From Flavobacteriaceae bacterium (GTDB lineage Bacteria; Bacteroidota; Bacteroidia; Flavobacteriales; Flavobacteriaceae), in NCBI GenBank assembly GCA_947446865.1, contig CANFHX010000001.1, forward strand, positions 62,001-126,000: 64,000 nucleotides of DNA. The letters are read 5' to 3'. Shown piece by piece: positions 1 through 10,400 of the stretch. Position 1 is the first letter of the stretch. Each line of letters opens with the position of its first letter. The position numbers were made by a program, and so were the translations under genes. Below the pieces are notes generated by a model. The model was not told the origin of the DNA. It made no database searches and saw only the letters and a program-made list of their open reading frames with translations.

Positions 1-1
1 T

Positions 2-1078
2 TATGATAATTTGAAGGAAATTCTTTTCTTAAAAGAAACCAACGAGCATATTGCAGTTTGGGAAGGTGAAAAACTAACCAAAGACCGCGCTTTTGAAGTT
101 TCGGGAGTGAAAACTGTGATTTGGTTGCAGGATTTTCCTAAGACTTTGAAAGAAGTTATGACCTACGCCGATACTATTTATATCAATACCAACGAGCATT
201 ACCGTGCTACCATTGAAACCGAAACCCGCGAAGCCCGTTTTATTAAATGGTGGAAAGAAAATTATCCAGCACATAAGGTGGAAAAATCGAATCCTATTTT
301 GCAACGCATTCGATCTATAAAAGAAAGTGAAGAGTTGGATTTGATTCAAAAAGCCTGTGATATTACCGAGAAAGGCTACCGCAGAATTCTAAATTTTGTG
401 AAACCAAACGTAATGGAATATGAAATTGAAGCCGAATTTGCGCACGAATTTCTTAGAAATCGGTCTAAAGGTTTTGCTTATACTCCGATAATTGCTTCAG
501 GGAATAATGCAAATGTGTTGCACTATATTGAAAACAACCAACAATGTAAAGCAGGCGATTTGATTTTGCTAGACGTTGGTGCAGAATATGCCAATTATTC
601 TAGTGATATGACTAGAATGGTTCCGGTTTCGGGACGTTTTAGTGAGCGACAAAAAGAGGTTTACAATGCGGTTTTACGTGTAAAAAACGAAGCAACCAAA
701 ATGTTGGTTCCGGGAACTTTATGGAAACAATACCATGTTGAAGTTGGTAAAGTGATGACATCGGAACTTTTAGGTTTGGGATTGATTGACAAAGCCGATG
801 TGCAAAATGAAAACCCAGATTGGCCGGCCTATAAAAAATATTTCATGCACGGAACGTCCCACCACATGGGGCTTGACACGCACGATTATGGATTGTTACA
901 CGAACCTATGCAAGCCAATATGGTGTTCACTGTAGAACCAGGAATTTACATTCCGGCAGAAGGTTTCGGAATTCGTATTGAAGACGATATGGTAATTCAA
1001 GAAAAAGGAGAAGCCTTTAACTTAATGCGAAACATCCCGATTGAAGTGGAGGAAATTGAGAGTTTGATGAACAGTTAG
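2..1078 (+). CDS. Xaa-Pro aminopeptidase, M24 family (5'-truncated by window edge)
   Basis: This metallopeptidase removes an N-terminal residue that precedes proline. The frame is open to the left edge, so the true start lies outside the window; Bacteroidota members are usually somewhat over 400 residues and about 358 are visible here. The pita-bread metal ligands are present in order: Asp in LLDVGAEY, Asp in SSDMTR, His in MHGTSHHMG, Glu in VEPGIYI and Glu in RIEDD. The segment before them is the N-terminal creatinase-like domain. The stop codon TAG runs directly into a heptamer repeat tract (TGTTCAGTG). No signal peptide can be judged because the start is missing. The family assignment is firm; exact substrate specificity is inference. 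Confidence 0.93.
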   Translation, partial: YDNLKEILFLKETNEHIAVWEGEKLTKDRAFEVSGVKTVIWLQDFPKTLKEVMTYADTIYINTNEHYRATIETETREARFIKWWKENYPAHKVEKSNPILQRIRSIKESEELDLIQKACDITEKGYRRILNFVKPNVMEYEIEAEFAHEFLRNRSKGFAYTPIIASGNNANVLHYIENNQQCKAGDLILLDVGAEYANYSSDMTRMVPVSGRFSERQKEVYNAVLRVKNEATKMLVPGTLWKQYHVEVGKVMTSELLGLGLIDKADVQNENPDWPAYKKYFMHGTSHHMGLDTHDYGLLHEPMQANMVFTVEPGIYIPAEGFGIRIEDDMVIQEKGEAFNLMRNIPIEVEEIESLMNS

Positions 1079-1165
1079 TGTTCAGTGCTCCGTTTTTAGT
1101 GTTCAGATATAACGGTTTAGCTTCGCTCGGTTCGCCCTTCAGGCTCGGGTTCGAAAGTAAGCCGT
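1079..1165 (+). repeat. Post-stop TTCAGTG heptamer tract plus GC-rich intergenic block
   Basis: Immediately after the aminopeptidase stop the sequence reads TGTTCAGTGCTCCG, then TAGTGTTCAG about 20 bases further on. These are degenerate copies of the heptamer that forms long arrays at 50.7-51.3 kb. A GC-rich, TTCG/CTCGG-containing block follows (about 1119-1152) that stands out from the AT-rich surroundings. No gene is visible. It may act in transcription termination or be a dispersed intergenic repeat; neither is shown by the sequence. Confidence 0.5.
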
Positions 1166-1170
1166 TTTTT

Positions 1171-1494
1171 TTATAAATCGTTTAAATCTTTGTAGTGATT
1201 GTTAGTTAGGTAAGTTATCAAATAGCGATTTGCATTTTTTTCAAAGAAAATATACCAAGTAGTTCTGTTATTTGCTTTGTAAAAAGCATAATTAGATCCG
1301 AATTTTTTTAGTGGTTTTGGAGTTGCTTTATGTGGGAAATTAACTATTTCATACTCCATAAAATCATAAATATTTTGAACATATTGCTGTGCAGTTTCTT
1401 CAAATCCAAAATATTCCTTATCAAAAAGAACTTGCGTTAATTTGTTCAAATAATCAATTACCTCAGGTAAAATTTCAATTGTTACTTTTTCCAA
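1171..1494 (-). CDS. RelE/ParE-family toxin
   Basis: A 107-residue protein with the pattern of RelE/ParE toxins: an N-terminal helix with LPEVIDYLNKLTQVLFDKEYFGF, then a conserved Lys-rich strand (KPLKKFGSNYAFYKA) and a C-terminal strand pair (TTWYIFFEKNANRYLITYLTNNH). Such toxins usually cleave ribosome-associated mRNA or inhibit gyrase. Its start overlaps the 3' end of the upstream 65-residue gene by 13 bases, the usual antitoxin-first arrangement with translational coupling. The family call rests on length, order and pattern; the target is unknown. Confidence 0.75.
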   Translation of the reverse strand: MEKVTIEILPEVIDYLNKLTQVLFDKEYFGFEETAQQYVQNIYDFMEYEIVNFPHKATPKPLKKFGSNYAFYKANNRTTWYIFFEKNANRYLITYLTNNHYKDLNDL

Positions 1495-1679
1495 GGTAAC
1501 GATTTTATAAATTCTTTTGATTTAATTCTTGCGTCTTCGATAGAAACTCCTCTTTCCCATTCTTTATCAAAATCAAAAGTTTCTTCTAATTTAATAGATT
1601 CTAATTTCTTTAAAATAGTAGCATCTTCAATGGTATGAATCCATTTAATTAAATCTTTTTTTTGTGTGGCTAAATCCAT
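1482..1679 (-). CDS. Small antitoxin partner of the RelE/ParE-like toxin
   Basis: A 65-residue acidic/basic helical protein (MDLATQKKDLIKWIHTIED...). It resembles the short Bacteroidota antitoxins that begin with 'K.LI.WI..I.D..IL..L..I'. A C-terminal Trp-Glu-rich segment (FDFDKEWERGVSIEDAR) probably wraps the toxin. It lies upstream of the toxin, on the same strand, overlapping it by 13 bases. No obvious DNA-binding domain is visible, so autoregulation cannot be inferred. Together they form a complete-looking type II toxin-antitoxin module. Confidence 0.7.
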   Translation of the reverse strand: MDLATQKKDLIKWIHTIEDATILKKLESIKLEETFDFDKEWERGVSIEDARIKSKEFIKSLPWKK

Positions 1680-1754
1680 AATCCTATTTTTATCAAAGTT
1701 ACTGAAATATGTTTTACAAAAACAATGGCTTCAGGAATCTTTATAGTTAAACCG

Positions 1755-2105
1755 CTATTTCTTCATCCTAATCAACACCTCATTTTGTATCTTCAATACC
1801 TTGTTTTCTTCTTGCAGTTGTGCAATTAATTGATCTTTTTCAGAAATCAAACTCCTATCGGTAGGATTAGTGGTGGTGAAATCATCAGGCAATTGGTTGG
1901 CAATATCTTTAAAGAAATTGTGTTTTAAAGCATAACAAATGTCAATCAAAATCCCCGTTTGAATGCTCTCGTTTTTCATATATTCATTCACAGCAAGTCC
2001 GTTCCTGTTAATTGCAGAACCCAAAACAGATTTCAAAATGCGATTTTTTTGAATATGCGCTCTCAAAAGAGCCCCAGTGTTGATGTTGTGTTTACTTTTT
2101 AGCAT
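1755..2105 (-). CDS. Small helical, probably DNA-binding protein with C-terminal coiled coil
   Basis: A 116-residue protein. The basic, helical N-terminal part (residues 1-70) looks like a compact HTH-type fold (NTGALLRAHIQKNRILKSVLGSAINRNGLAVNEYMK). The C-terminal part is a predicted coiled coil (ISEKDQLIAQLQEENKVLKIQNEVLIRMKK). I do not recognise a named family; similar short proteins are common in Flavobacteria. It is transcribed away from an array of eight 21-bp palindromic units whose nearest edge is about 60 bases from the start codon. DNA binding to that array and autoregulation are plausible inferences, not shown. Confidence 0.6.
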   Translation of the reverse strand: MLKSKHNINTGALLRAHIQKNRILKSVLGSAINRNGLAVNEYMKNESIQTGILIDICYALKHNFFKDIANQLPDDFTTTNPTDRSLISEKDQLIAQLQEENKVLKIQNEVLIRMKK

Positions 2106-2166
2106 CTTCTTTGTTTTTTAGAACAACATAAAATTATAAAAAAAAACAGAGATAAACTAGTATTAG

Positions 2167-2336
2167 AACGCCAAATTTTAGGTTTTAAACGTAATTTTTT
2201 AATTTTTAAACGTAAAATTTTACGTCTTAAACGTAAAAATTAAGGTTTTTTACATTCTAATTTATGTTTTAAACGTCAAGTTTAAGGTTATTTACGTAAT
2301 AGTTTACGTTTTTAACGTCAAATTTGGCGTTATAGG
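2167..2336. repeat. Eight-unit 21-bp palindromic tandem array
   Basis: The trinucleotide ACG (once ACA) recurs at 2168, 2189, 2210, 2231, 2252, 2273, 2294 and 2315, a strict 21-bp spacing. Each unit is an imperfect dyad of the form AACGTmAAATTTkACGTT with an A/T core. The phase is exactly two helical turns, so every dyad faces the same side of the DNA. The array fills most of the divergent intergenic region between the small helical protein (left) and the alpha/beta hydrolase (right). It looks like a multi-operator or a protein-nucleation array. Confidence 0.85.
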
Positions 2337-2437
2337 TCTATTTTAAAATAACACTTTTTTGAAATAGTTTCTACTAAATTAAAAATAGTTGTCCGTCCTT
2401 TCAAAACAAAAACTATTTTTGCTACAGTTAACTATTT

Positions 2438-3220
2438 ATGAAAACACTCCACTACAAAAACACTAAAATCGCCTATACCGACCAAGGAAAAGGCACGGCT
2501 GTGGTTTTGCTTCATGGTTTTTTGGAAAACCAAACCATGTGGGATGCTTTTGTGCCAGAATTCTCAAAGAAAAATAGGGTAGTAACTATGGACTTATTAG
2601 GTCATGGTGCTACAGAATGTTTGGGATATGTGCATTCTATGGAAGACCAAGCCGATATGGTGCATGCCGTGTTACACGAATTGAAAATCCGGAAAGCAGT
2701 TTTAGTTGGACATTCTATGGGTGGTTATGTTGCTTTGGCTTTCGCCGAATTGTATCCCGATGCAATGAAAGGATTGGCGCTCTTAAACTCTACTTCTCGT
2801 GCGGATAGTGCCGAACGTAAAAAAAATAGAGACCGCGCTATAGTTGCTGTGAAGCAAAATTATTCGGCTTTTGTGCGAATGAGTATTGGAAATTTATTTA
2901 GTGAGGACAACCGCGAACTATTGGCAGATGCTGTTGAAAAAGTGAAAAATGAAGCCTTAAAAACGCCTTTGCAAGGAGTAGTTGCTTCTTTGGAAGGGAT
3001 GAAAATCCGGAAAGACCGAGAGGTGATTTTGCACTTTGCTAAATATCCAATTCAGTTACTACTAGGAAAAAAGGATGGGGTACTAATTTATGAAGACAAC
3101 CTGGAACAAATAGTTGGCACTACAGTAAAGTTGACCTCTTTCCCCGATGGGCACATGAGTCACATTGAAAACAAAAATAAGTTACAGAGGGTGTTGTTGG
3201 AGTTTTTTAAAAATGTTTAA
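2438..3220 (+). CDS. Alpha/beta hydrolase
   Basis: A 260-residue single-domain alpha/beta hydrolase. Visible features are the oxyanion strand (VVLLHGFLENQTMW), the nucleophile elbow GHSMGG with Ser near residue 91, an acidic residue in LLGKKDGVL and the catalytic His in PDGHMSHIEN. There is no signal peptide, so it is cytoplasmic. Length and motifs match the common esterase/lactonase branch; substrate cannot be read from the sequence. It is transcribed away from the 21-bp array, which may contain or flank its promoter. Confidence 0.88.
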   Translation: MKTLHYKNTKIAYTDQGKGTAVVLLHGFLENQTMWDAFVPEFSKKNRVVTMDLLGHGATECLGYVHSMEDQADMVHAVLHELKIRKAVLVGHSMGGYVALAFAELYPDAMKGLALLNSTSRADSAERKKNRDRAIVAVKQNYSAFVRMSIGNLFSEDNRELLADAVEKVKNEALKTPLQGVVASLEGMKIRKDREVILHFAKYPIQLLLGKKDGVLIYEDNLEQIVGTTVKLTSFPDGHMSHIENKNKLQRVLLEFFKNV

Positions 3221-3583
3221 CGACAAAGACAATAAGGAAAACAGAAGGTTTGCGAAGCTTTAATAATATAATTTCTTTGAGTACTTTGCGTAAACTTTGT
3301 GTATTTGTGGTTAAACTTTCTCCTCAAATGCCACATCCACATTCAATATTTCCTTCAATAAAACCTCAATTTCTTCTTTTTTTTGTAAGAAATCACTTCG
3401 CAAACATCTTTTTTATTCTAAAATTAACGGTCAAAATCCCGATTTTAAGAATAGTTAACATTCATTTAACCTTTTGTTAATTTTAAAAAGCTTTTTGGTG
3501 TAATAAAACGATTTTATTTAACTTTTTAATAATTTACTACGTTTTTTTTAAAGTTAGTTTTGCAATATTAAACCTACTATATT
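3221..3583. other. Intergenic region with degenerate TTTGYG-type repeats and receptor promoter region
   Basis: The first part (about 3270-3315) holds short repeats of an ACTTTGCGTAAACTTTGTG kind that look like a dispersed intergenic element. A possible gene-end remnant lies at 3311-3418 on the minus strand and is listed separately. The last 100 bases are AT-rich and contain TAGTTTTG at about 3556, which fits the Bacteroidota -7 element TAnnTTTG, roughly 20 bases before the receptor start. No intact gene is supported here. Confidence 0.4.
3311..3418 (-). pseudogene. Possible C-terminal gene remnant with a frameshift in an A8 tract
   Basis: Read on the minus strand, the segment ends in an acidic helix (EEIEVLLKEILNVDVAFEEKV) followed by TAA. 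Upstream, a different frame reads KKDVCEVISYKKK, and the two join if one base is added to a run of eight A residues. There is no plausible start codon and only about 33 codons are left, so this looks like the tail of a decayed gene. The original protein is not recognised. Confidence 0.25.
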
Positions 3584-6451
3584 ATGAGACAAAATTTACA
3601 TTTAACTCTGCTTTTGATTTTTGCATTTTCTTTATCGTATGGACAAAATTCTGGAATTAAAGGAACTGTCATTGATGAAAAAACAGGTCAAACGGTTCCT
3701 GGAGCAACTATTGTAATAAAAGGTACAAATAAATCCGATGTATCCGATTCAGAAGGAAATTTTTTAATAAGAGTTAATGCAGGAAACTATTCTGTTAAAG
3801 TGACTTGTTTTTCGTATTCTTCTAAAGAAGTATCCGATATAACGGTTGTAAAAGACGATGTCAATTTTATTAACATATCGCTTTCAAGTAAGGCCAACCA
3901 ATTGGAAGATGTAGTTATTAAAACAACCAAAGCTAAGCAAGAGTCGGTAAAAGGGTTGTTGACTATTCAGAAAAACAGCGCCAATGTTTCCGACGGAATT
4001 TCCTCTGAAACAATCAAACGAACTCCAGATAAAAATACCTCCGATGTTTTAAAGAGAATAAGTGGCGCTAGTATTCAAGACAATAGGTTTGTAATTATTA
4101 GAGGTTTAAATGACCGCTATAATTTTGCTTTAATAAATGGAGCTTCTCTGCCAAGTTCAGAACCAGACAGAAAGGCTTTTTCATTTGATATTTTCCCTTC
4201 TAATATGTTGGACAATATTATGATTACAAAAACGGCTTCGCCAGATCTTCCGGGAGAATTTGCAGGAGGAGTAGTACAAATTAATACGAAATCCGTTCCA
4301 GATAAAGATTTCCAATCCTTAACTGTAGGAAGTGGATACAATACCATTACTACTTTTAAAAACCAGAGAACTTATAAAGGTAGTGGTACCGATTGGTTAG
4401 GTTATGACAATGGAGCAAGAGCATTACCAAGCTCAATTCCTAGTACCGAAATAATGCAAGGGGATAATCACGCACTTCCAAATTTACAAGTTGCAAAAAG
4501 TTTTCAAAATGATTGGGCTATAACGGATCAAAAATTTAGCCCTAATACTTCTTTCCAATATTCTATCGGAAAACATTATGAAATAGGAAGTAAAAAAATT
4601 GGAATGCTTTTTTCGTTATCACACAATAGAACGAATAACTTTAATCAAATTTCAAGAAATGACTTTACTAGTCCTGGAAATTTAAATTCAAGTTACTCCG
4701 ATACTAACTATAGTCAACAAGTTTTGACAGGAGCTTTAGGAAATTTTTCTTTAAAGTTTAATGAAAACAACGCTATTACATTTAAAAATATATTAAGTAT
4801 CAATTCTAATGATTTAGTTGTGGAACGATCTGGTCAAGCGGATGTAACAAATACTTTTTTAACGAACTCCAATGTAAGATGGTTTACTAGTAATAAAATA
4901 TATTCAGGTCAACTTAATGGGGATCATTATTTTTCCAATCCAAAAATAAAAATCAATTGGACAGGTTTTTATAGTAACATTCAACGTGAAATACCTAATT
5001 TAAGAAGAAATTCATACACTTTAGATACTGATCCAAGTAGCGAAAATTACAATATTCCTTATTTAAATATTTCTACAAATGAGGCGGGAAGTAATAGCTA
5101 TGCAGGAGCAATGTTTTACTCTAAAAACAAAGAATCTATAAACGGCGCAAGGATAGATATTTCTAAAAAGTTTAATCTTGGAGAAAACTCTATCAATGAG
5201 CTAAAAATGGGTGCCTTTATTCAAAACAGAAATAGAGAATTTTACTCAAGATCTTTTTATTATAAACTTTTTGATGCTTCCAATACACAAACAGGATTGA
5301 CGTCTTTACCAGAATCTACGGTGTTCTCAACTACTAACATGAGCACTACAGGATTCACTATTTTTGAACAAACCCAAGATAAAGATTCGTATAATGCAAC
5401 TTCTAAATTGAATGCAGGTTATATCATGATGGATAACCGATATAATAAATTTAGATTGGTATGGGGTGTTCGACTAGAAGATTATACCCAAGGATTAAAT
5501 ACGAAATACCAAAATATAGAGTTGAATAACAGACAACAAGATATTTTACCTTCTGCTAATTTAATTTTTGCAATAAATAAAGAACAAAATTTACGTTTAA
5601 GTTATTCCAAAACATTGAATCGCCCTGAATTTAGAGAGTTAGCACCGTTTGCATTTTATGATTTTACAACCCAATTTTTAACAGAAGGAAACCCGGATTT
5701 AAAAATTGCTAAAATTCAAAATTTAGATTTCCGTTATGAAATTTACCCTGGAAAAGGGCAACTATTTTCGGTTTCTTATTTTAGAAAAAACTTTACCAAT
5801 CCAATAGAACTTAAACAAACAAACAACAAAAACATTAAATATGTTAATGCAGATAGTTCTATAAACAGTGGTTTTGAATTGGAATTTAGAACTATGTTAA
5901 GTTCCATTTTTAAATTTGAGGGAGCTTCGTTCTTAGAGGATTTAACCTTATTTTCTAATATTGCTATTATTAAATCGAAAGTGGATATTTCAAGCTTTAA
6001 TGAAATAGAAAAATTTAGACCAATGCAAGGCCAATCGCCCTATGTTTTTAATGCAGGTCTTCAATATTTAAACAAAGAAAATGGGTGGGCAGTTTCAACC
6101 AATATTAATAGAGCTGGAAATAGAATTGCAATTAGTGGCAATGACAATAATCCTTCTATATGGGAAAAAGCAAGAACTTTTATAGACATGCAGGTTTCTA
6201 AATCATTTAAGGACAACAAATTTGAAATAAAGCTTAACATACAAAACCTATTGGCTCAAGATTTAATTTTTTATCAAAACAATACACCAACCAATAAAGT
6301 AAACTACGATCCTGCAATAGTTAGCTTAACCAATACTATTTTTACTGGAAATGCTCAAAATGATAATGGATACAAAGCTGGTTTAGACGATGCAATTTGG
6401 ATAACAAAATTTGGCAGAACACTTTCATTGTCACTTTCCTATAATTTCTAA
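3584..6451 (+). CDS. TonB-dependent outer-membrane receptor with carboxypeptidase-regulatory-like domain
   Basis: A 955-residue outer-membrane receptor. Order: signal peptide (1-20, ending SLSYGQ), CarboxypepD_reg-like beta-sandwich (about 23-105, GIKGTVIDEKTGQTVPGATI), plug domain (about 110-235, including RGLNDRYN and DLPGEFAGGVVQINTK), then a 22-strand-type barrel ending in an aromatic residue (SLSLSYNF). The RGLNDRYN plug motif belongs to a subgroup distinct from SusC. It is followed after 9 bases by a DOMON-like T9SS protein, and then by a large T9SS protein, suggesting a surface-binding and uptake unit. The imported substrate is unknown; no SusD partner is present. Confidence 0.93.
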   Translation: MRQNLHLTLLLIFAFSLSYGQNSGIKGTVIDEKTGQTVPGATIVIKGTNKSDVSDSEGNFLIRVNAGNYSVKVTCFSYSSKEVSDITVVKDDVNFINISLSSKANQLEDVVIKTTKAKQESVKGLLTIQKNSANVSDGISSETIKRTPDKNTSDVLKRISGASIQDNRFVIIRGLNDRYNFALINGASLPSSEPDRKAFSFDIFPSNMLDNIMITKTASPDLPGEFAGGVVQINTKSVPDKDFQSLTVGSGYNTITTFKNQRTYKGSGTDWLGYDNGARALPSSIPSTEIMQGDNHALPNLQVAKSFQNDWAITDQKFSPNTSFQYSIGKHYEIGSKKIGMLFSLSHNRTNNFNQISRNDFTSPGNLNSSYSDTNYSQQVLTGALGNFSLKFNENNAITFKNILSINSNDLVVERSGQADVTNTFLTNSNVRWFTSNKIYSGQLNGDHYFSNPKIKINWTGFYSNIQREIPNLRRNSYTLDTDPSSENYNIPYLNISTNEAGSNSYAGAMFYSKNKESINGARIDISKKFNLGENSINELKMGAFIQNRNREFYSRSFYYKLFDASNTQTGLTSLPESTVFSTTNMSTTGFTIFEQTQDKDSYNATSKLNAGYIMMDNRYNKFRLVWGVRLEDYTQGLNTKYQNIELNNRQQDILPSANLIFAINKEQNLRLSYSKTLNRPEFRELAPFAFYDFTTQFLTEGNPDLKIAKIQNLDFRYEIYPGKGQLFSVSYFRKNFTNPIELKQTNNKNIKYVNADSSINSGFELEFRTMLSSIFKFEGASFLEDLTLFSNIAIIKSKVDISSFNEIEKFRPMQGQSPYVFNAGLQYLNKENGWAVSTNINRAGNRIAISGNDNNPSIWEKARTFIDMQVSKSFKDNKFEIKLNIQNLLAQDLIFYQNNTPTNKVNYDPAIVSLTNTIFTGNAQNDNGYKAGLDDAIWITKFGRTLSLSLSYNF

Positions 6452-6460
6452 AAATTTAAA

Positions 6461-7282
6461 ATGAGAAGAATTTTAATAATTTGTTTACTAATTTTTACGA
6501 TTTCTTTTCATGGTCAAAATAAAAGTACGGGTTTAGTTTTTTTAGATAATACAATGAGCCTGCAATTGGATTTAGACACCGTAAATTCAAAAGTATATTT
6601 AACTTTAAGCGGACCATCAGATAGGTGGTTCGCTTTAGGTTTAAATTCTACCACAATGTCTCCAAATGTAGATTGTGTTGTGATGACTTCTGATGCAATT
6701 CTTACCGATTCCTATTTCCCTGGAGGATATTTTGCACCATTTGCAGACTCCCAAAATAATTGGAATTTAACCGATAATACCGTATCCAATTCTATTCGAA
6801 CTATTAAGGCAAATAGGAATTTTGTTTCCTCCGATGCTTCCGATTTTACTTTTACAAATGCTTTAAATTCACTTGATGTAATTTGGGCATATTCGTATAA
6901 CCCAATTTATGCCCTATATGACCCCGTAAATTCGGGTCATGGAGGAGATAATTATGGTCATTTAACACTTGATTTTTCCGAATTAAATAACAATCAAAGT
7001 AATTATATTTCCTACGTTTTAAATATGTATCCTAATCCCGTAAAGGATAAATTAACAATTGTGCCTCAGAATATTACCTCTCCGGAAATAGAAATTAAAG
7101 TATACAATTCTAATTATCAGATAGTATTTAATAAAAACTATACCACTTTAAAAAATAGTGAAATTATAATCCCTTTTGAAACTCTTCCAGAAGGTATTTA
7201 TTTTATCAATTCAAAAATAGACACCTTTGAGTCTTTTAAGAAAATAATTGTTAAAAAAATAGATTTTCATTCTCCTCAATAA
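6461..7282 (+). CDS. DOMON-like surface protein with T9SS type A sorting domain
   Basis: A 273-residue secreted protein. A signal peptide (1-18) precedes a DOMON-like beta-sandwich (about 25-165; VYLTLSGPSDRWFALGLN and the CVVMTSDA strand are typical). A T9SS type A sorting domain starts near residue 190 (MYPNPVKDKL) and ends with the Gly-Ile-Tyr-Phe strand and KKIIVKK. DOMON domains bind haem or sugars; which applies here is inference. It lies 9 bases after the TonB receptor, so it is almost certainly co-transcribed and may present ligand to it. Confidence 0.8.
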   Translation: MRRILIICLLIFTISFHGQNKSTGLVFLDNTMSLQLDLDTVNSKVYLTLSGPSDRWFALGLNSTTMSPNVDCVVMTSDAILTDSYFPGGYFAPFADSQNNWNLTDNTVSNSIRTIKANRNFVSSDASDFTFTNALNSLDVIWAYSYNPIYALYDPVNSGHGGDNYGHLTLDFSELNNNQSNYISYVLNMYPNPVKDKLTIVPQNITSPEIEIKVYNSNYQIVFNKNYTTLKNSEIIIPFETLPEGIYFINSKIDTFESFKKIIVKKIDFHSPQ

Positions 7283-7448
7283 AAATTAGCATTTAATATT
7301 CTTCAAACCTTAACTTAACATATAGTTAACTTATATAGGGGTTTAATGGATATTTACATCATTTAATTTAATCATTTAATGATTTTTGTTTTACGCTAAA
7401 AAAAGTACTCCAGATTAAATTTGTCGAAGTTTAACCTAAAAATCATTT

Positions 7449-10400
7449 ATGAAAATGAAAAAAAATTATTTAATTGCATTATTGGCATTAATTTTCCAAT
7501 TTGCTAATGCACAATTAGAACCAGTAGCATACAGAGGTGCTTTCGCTCCTGCTCCTGCTGCTATGTGGACCAATGATTGGACGAATTGGAATCCAAATGC
7601 TGAAGCATACCCAGAATCTACTGTGGTTACTGTATCAGCTAACATTACTGCTAATACAACTTGGACAACTGGTAAGACTTACAAATTAGCTGGTACCATT
7701 TATGTTACCAACAATGCTATTTTAACTATTCAACCAGGAGTTGTTGTAAAAGGAATTTACTCCAACACAGGAACGGCTTTAATTATTACTAAAGGCGCTA
7801 AAATTAATGCAGTAGGTACTGCGGCTAGTCCAATTGTATTTACATCTGCTAAAGATTCTGGTACTAGAGCTGCAGGAGACTGGGGTGGGATTATCCTTTT
7901 AGGAAAGGATAAATTTAACCAAACTAATGGTTTAAACAATATTGAAGGCTTAGCAGCTAATGCTAACACAGAATATGGTGGAGGATCTGCTCCCGATGTT
8001 AATGACAATTCTGGGATTTTAAAATATGTTCGTATTGAATATGCTGGATTTGTATTTTCTCCGAACAATGAAATTAACGGATTAACTATGGGTGCTGTAG
8101 GTTCTAGAACAACAATTGATTATGTTCAGGTTTCTTTCTCTGGAGATGATGCTTTTGAATGGTTTGGTGGATCAGTAAACTGTAAACACTTAGTTGCTTA
8201 TAGAGCATTAGATGATGATTTTGATACCGATAACGGATATGCTGGAACCGTGCAATATTCATTGGCTATTAGAGATCCACAAATTGCAGACAACCCTGCA
8301 CTTTCTACTTCTGAAGGTTTTGAATCAGATAATAATCCTGGAGATGTAGAACCTATTTCTTCTCCAAATAATGTTAATACATCAGCTATTTTTTCTAACT
8401 GTACTTCTATTGGGCCTAACAAACGTAACACAGGAACTTTAGCTTCTGGTTATGCTAGAGCTTTACGTTTAAGAAGAAGAACAGAATTAAAAGTTATCAA
8501 TTCTGTATTTTTAGATTGGAAAAACAACTATGCTGGATTAACAGATGATACTACAATTGCTAAAGCAATCAAAGGAGAATTAAAATTAAACAATAATATT
8601 TTTGCTGGATTAACTTCTTCCGATTTTGCGGCTTATCCAGAAGGTATTAACCCTAGAACTAAAGTAATTTCTGCTGCTATGGTAGTTATTGCTCCTACTG
8701 CAACTTTAGGTGCAACTTTTAATTTAGGAACTTGGATGACCGAGCACAATAATTCGGTTTTTGCTTCTAGTGACTCTATTTTAACAACACCATATAACAC
8801 GTCTAATTACTCTAGCTATACAGATTTAGATTACAGACCAGGAACATTGGCTTCTACTGGAGCTAATTTTACAGATACTAAGATTGCACCTTTTGTTACA
8901 AACCTAATTGCAGGTACTCAACCAGTAACTACTAATTTGTCTTTATGCCAAGGAGATGTTGCAACGCCATTAAATGCTGTATTAACTTCTACAGGGGTTT
9001 CTTTAAAATGGTATAAATCAACTACTTTAACAGGTGTTAAAACCGCAATTGTAGGTAATGCTACTCCAACTACTACTACTGCTGGAACTCAATATTTTTG
9101 GGTATCTCAATTGGATGCTGCAGGTTTAGAAAGTGCAAAAGCTGGATTAGTGGTAACAGTTAATGCTAAACCATTGGATGTTTTTGCAGGCATTTATAAT
9201 ACAACTACAGATTCAGCAGATATTACTAATGTAGCTACTTTTGCTGCAGGTCTTTATGTTGGAACTACTACTGCATTTCAATTTACAGTTCCTGCTTTAA
9301 CAGATGCAACTTTAACTTACCAATGGTCTGTTCCAAGTGGAGTAAACATTGTTTCTGGTGGGACATCTACTAGCAATACAATTACAGTAAATTTTGCTGG
9401 TGTAACTCCAGATTTCGTTGGAACGGTAGGAACAATTGGTGTTCAAGCTAAAAATGCTTCAGGATGTCTTGGAACTGCAAAAGCAATTACTATTACTACT
9501 GCTTTACCTGTTGCTCCTTCGGCTATTAAAATTACAGAAGGAATCTCTACAACTGCTATTACTAACTATAGTAAATATGCTGGAACTACAACTCAATTAA
9601 CAGCAACTGCTACTGCATCTCTTACTGCTTCCTCTTATGTATGGAGTTTGCCTGCTGGTGTAAATGTTATTACTTCTGGAACAGCAGTTACAACATCTAA
9701 AATTTATTATGCTTATCCTTTCTCTGGAACAGGTGGTGTAGGAAATACTTCTGCAGGAGCACATAAATGGACAGTTACTTTTAATAAATACACTGTTGAT
9801 GTAAATGGCGTATCTACAATTATTACTGTTTCTACTGCTAAACAAGATATTATTAGCGGAAATACTCTTAACCCATTCTTGCCATATGGTACAGTAATTA
9901 CATCGGATAAAAATGCAATTTTAGTTAACTTTTCAGGTGTAACTAATGCTGCAACAACTTCATTGTACATAGGTGTAAAAGCTAAAAATGGCGCAGGTGA
10001 GTCTGTAACAAATAATGCTACTAATGCTGATGTTGTTGCTAACAGTACTTCTATTCTAGGTTTGTTTAATACAACTTTTACGGAAACTTATGTAGCTCCA
10101 GCTTCTGCTATTCCAGCTGTTGGTACTGCTCCTTATAGTAACCCTGGAGAACATGCTGCAATTCCAGCTGTTGTTTCTAATTCTACTTGGGCTGCTACAG
10201 GTTTTGCTGCTAAAACTTCAAAATTATTAAAATTAACTGCTGCTGCACCTGCTGCACCTTCAACATTAGTTTTAACTAATCCAGATTCTTTATTAACGCC
10301 AACAACAGCAATAACTAATTTTACTGTATATGCTGGAACAACAACGTCATTAACATTAACGGCAGCTGTTTCTGCTTTAGCTTCTTCTTATGAGTGGGAA

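Noticed and set aside
2167..2336. CRISPR array
   Set aside because: Strict 21-bp period with no spacer of independent sequence.
3250..3480. 76-codon plus-strand frame
   Set aside because: Built from low-complexity T-rich sequence and repeat-like TTTGYG blocks; the minus-strand remnant explains part of it better.
9597..9970. Minus-strand frames inside the 1363-residue T9SS gene
   Set aside because: Antisense shadows of Ala/Thr-rich coding sequence; they have no independent support.
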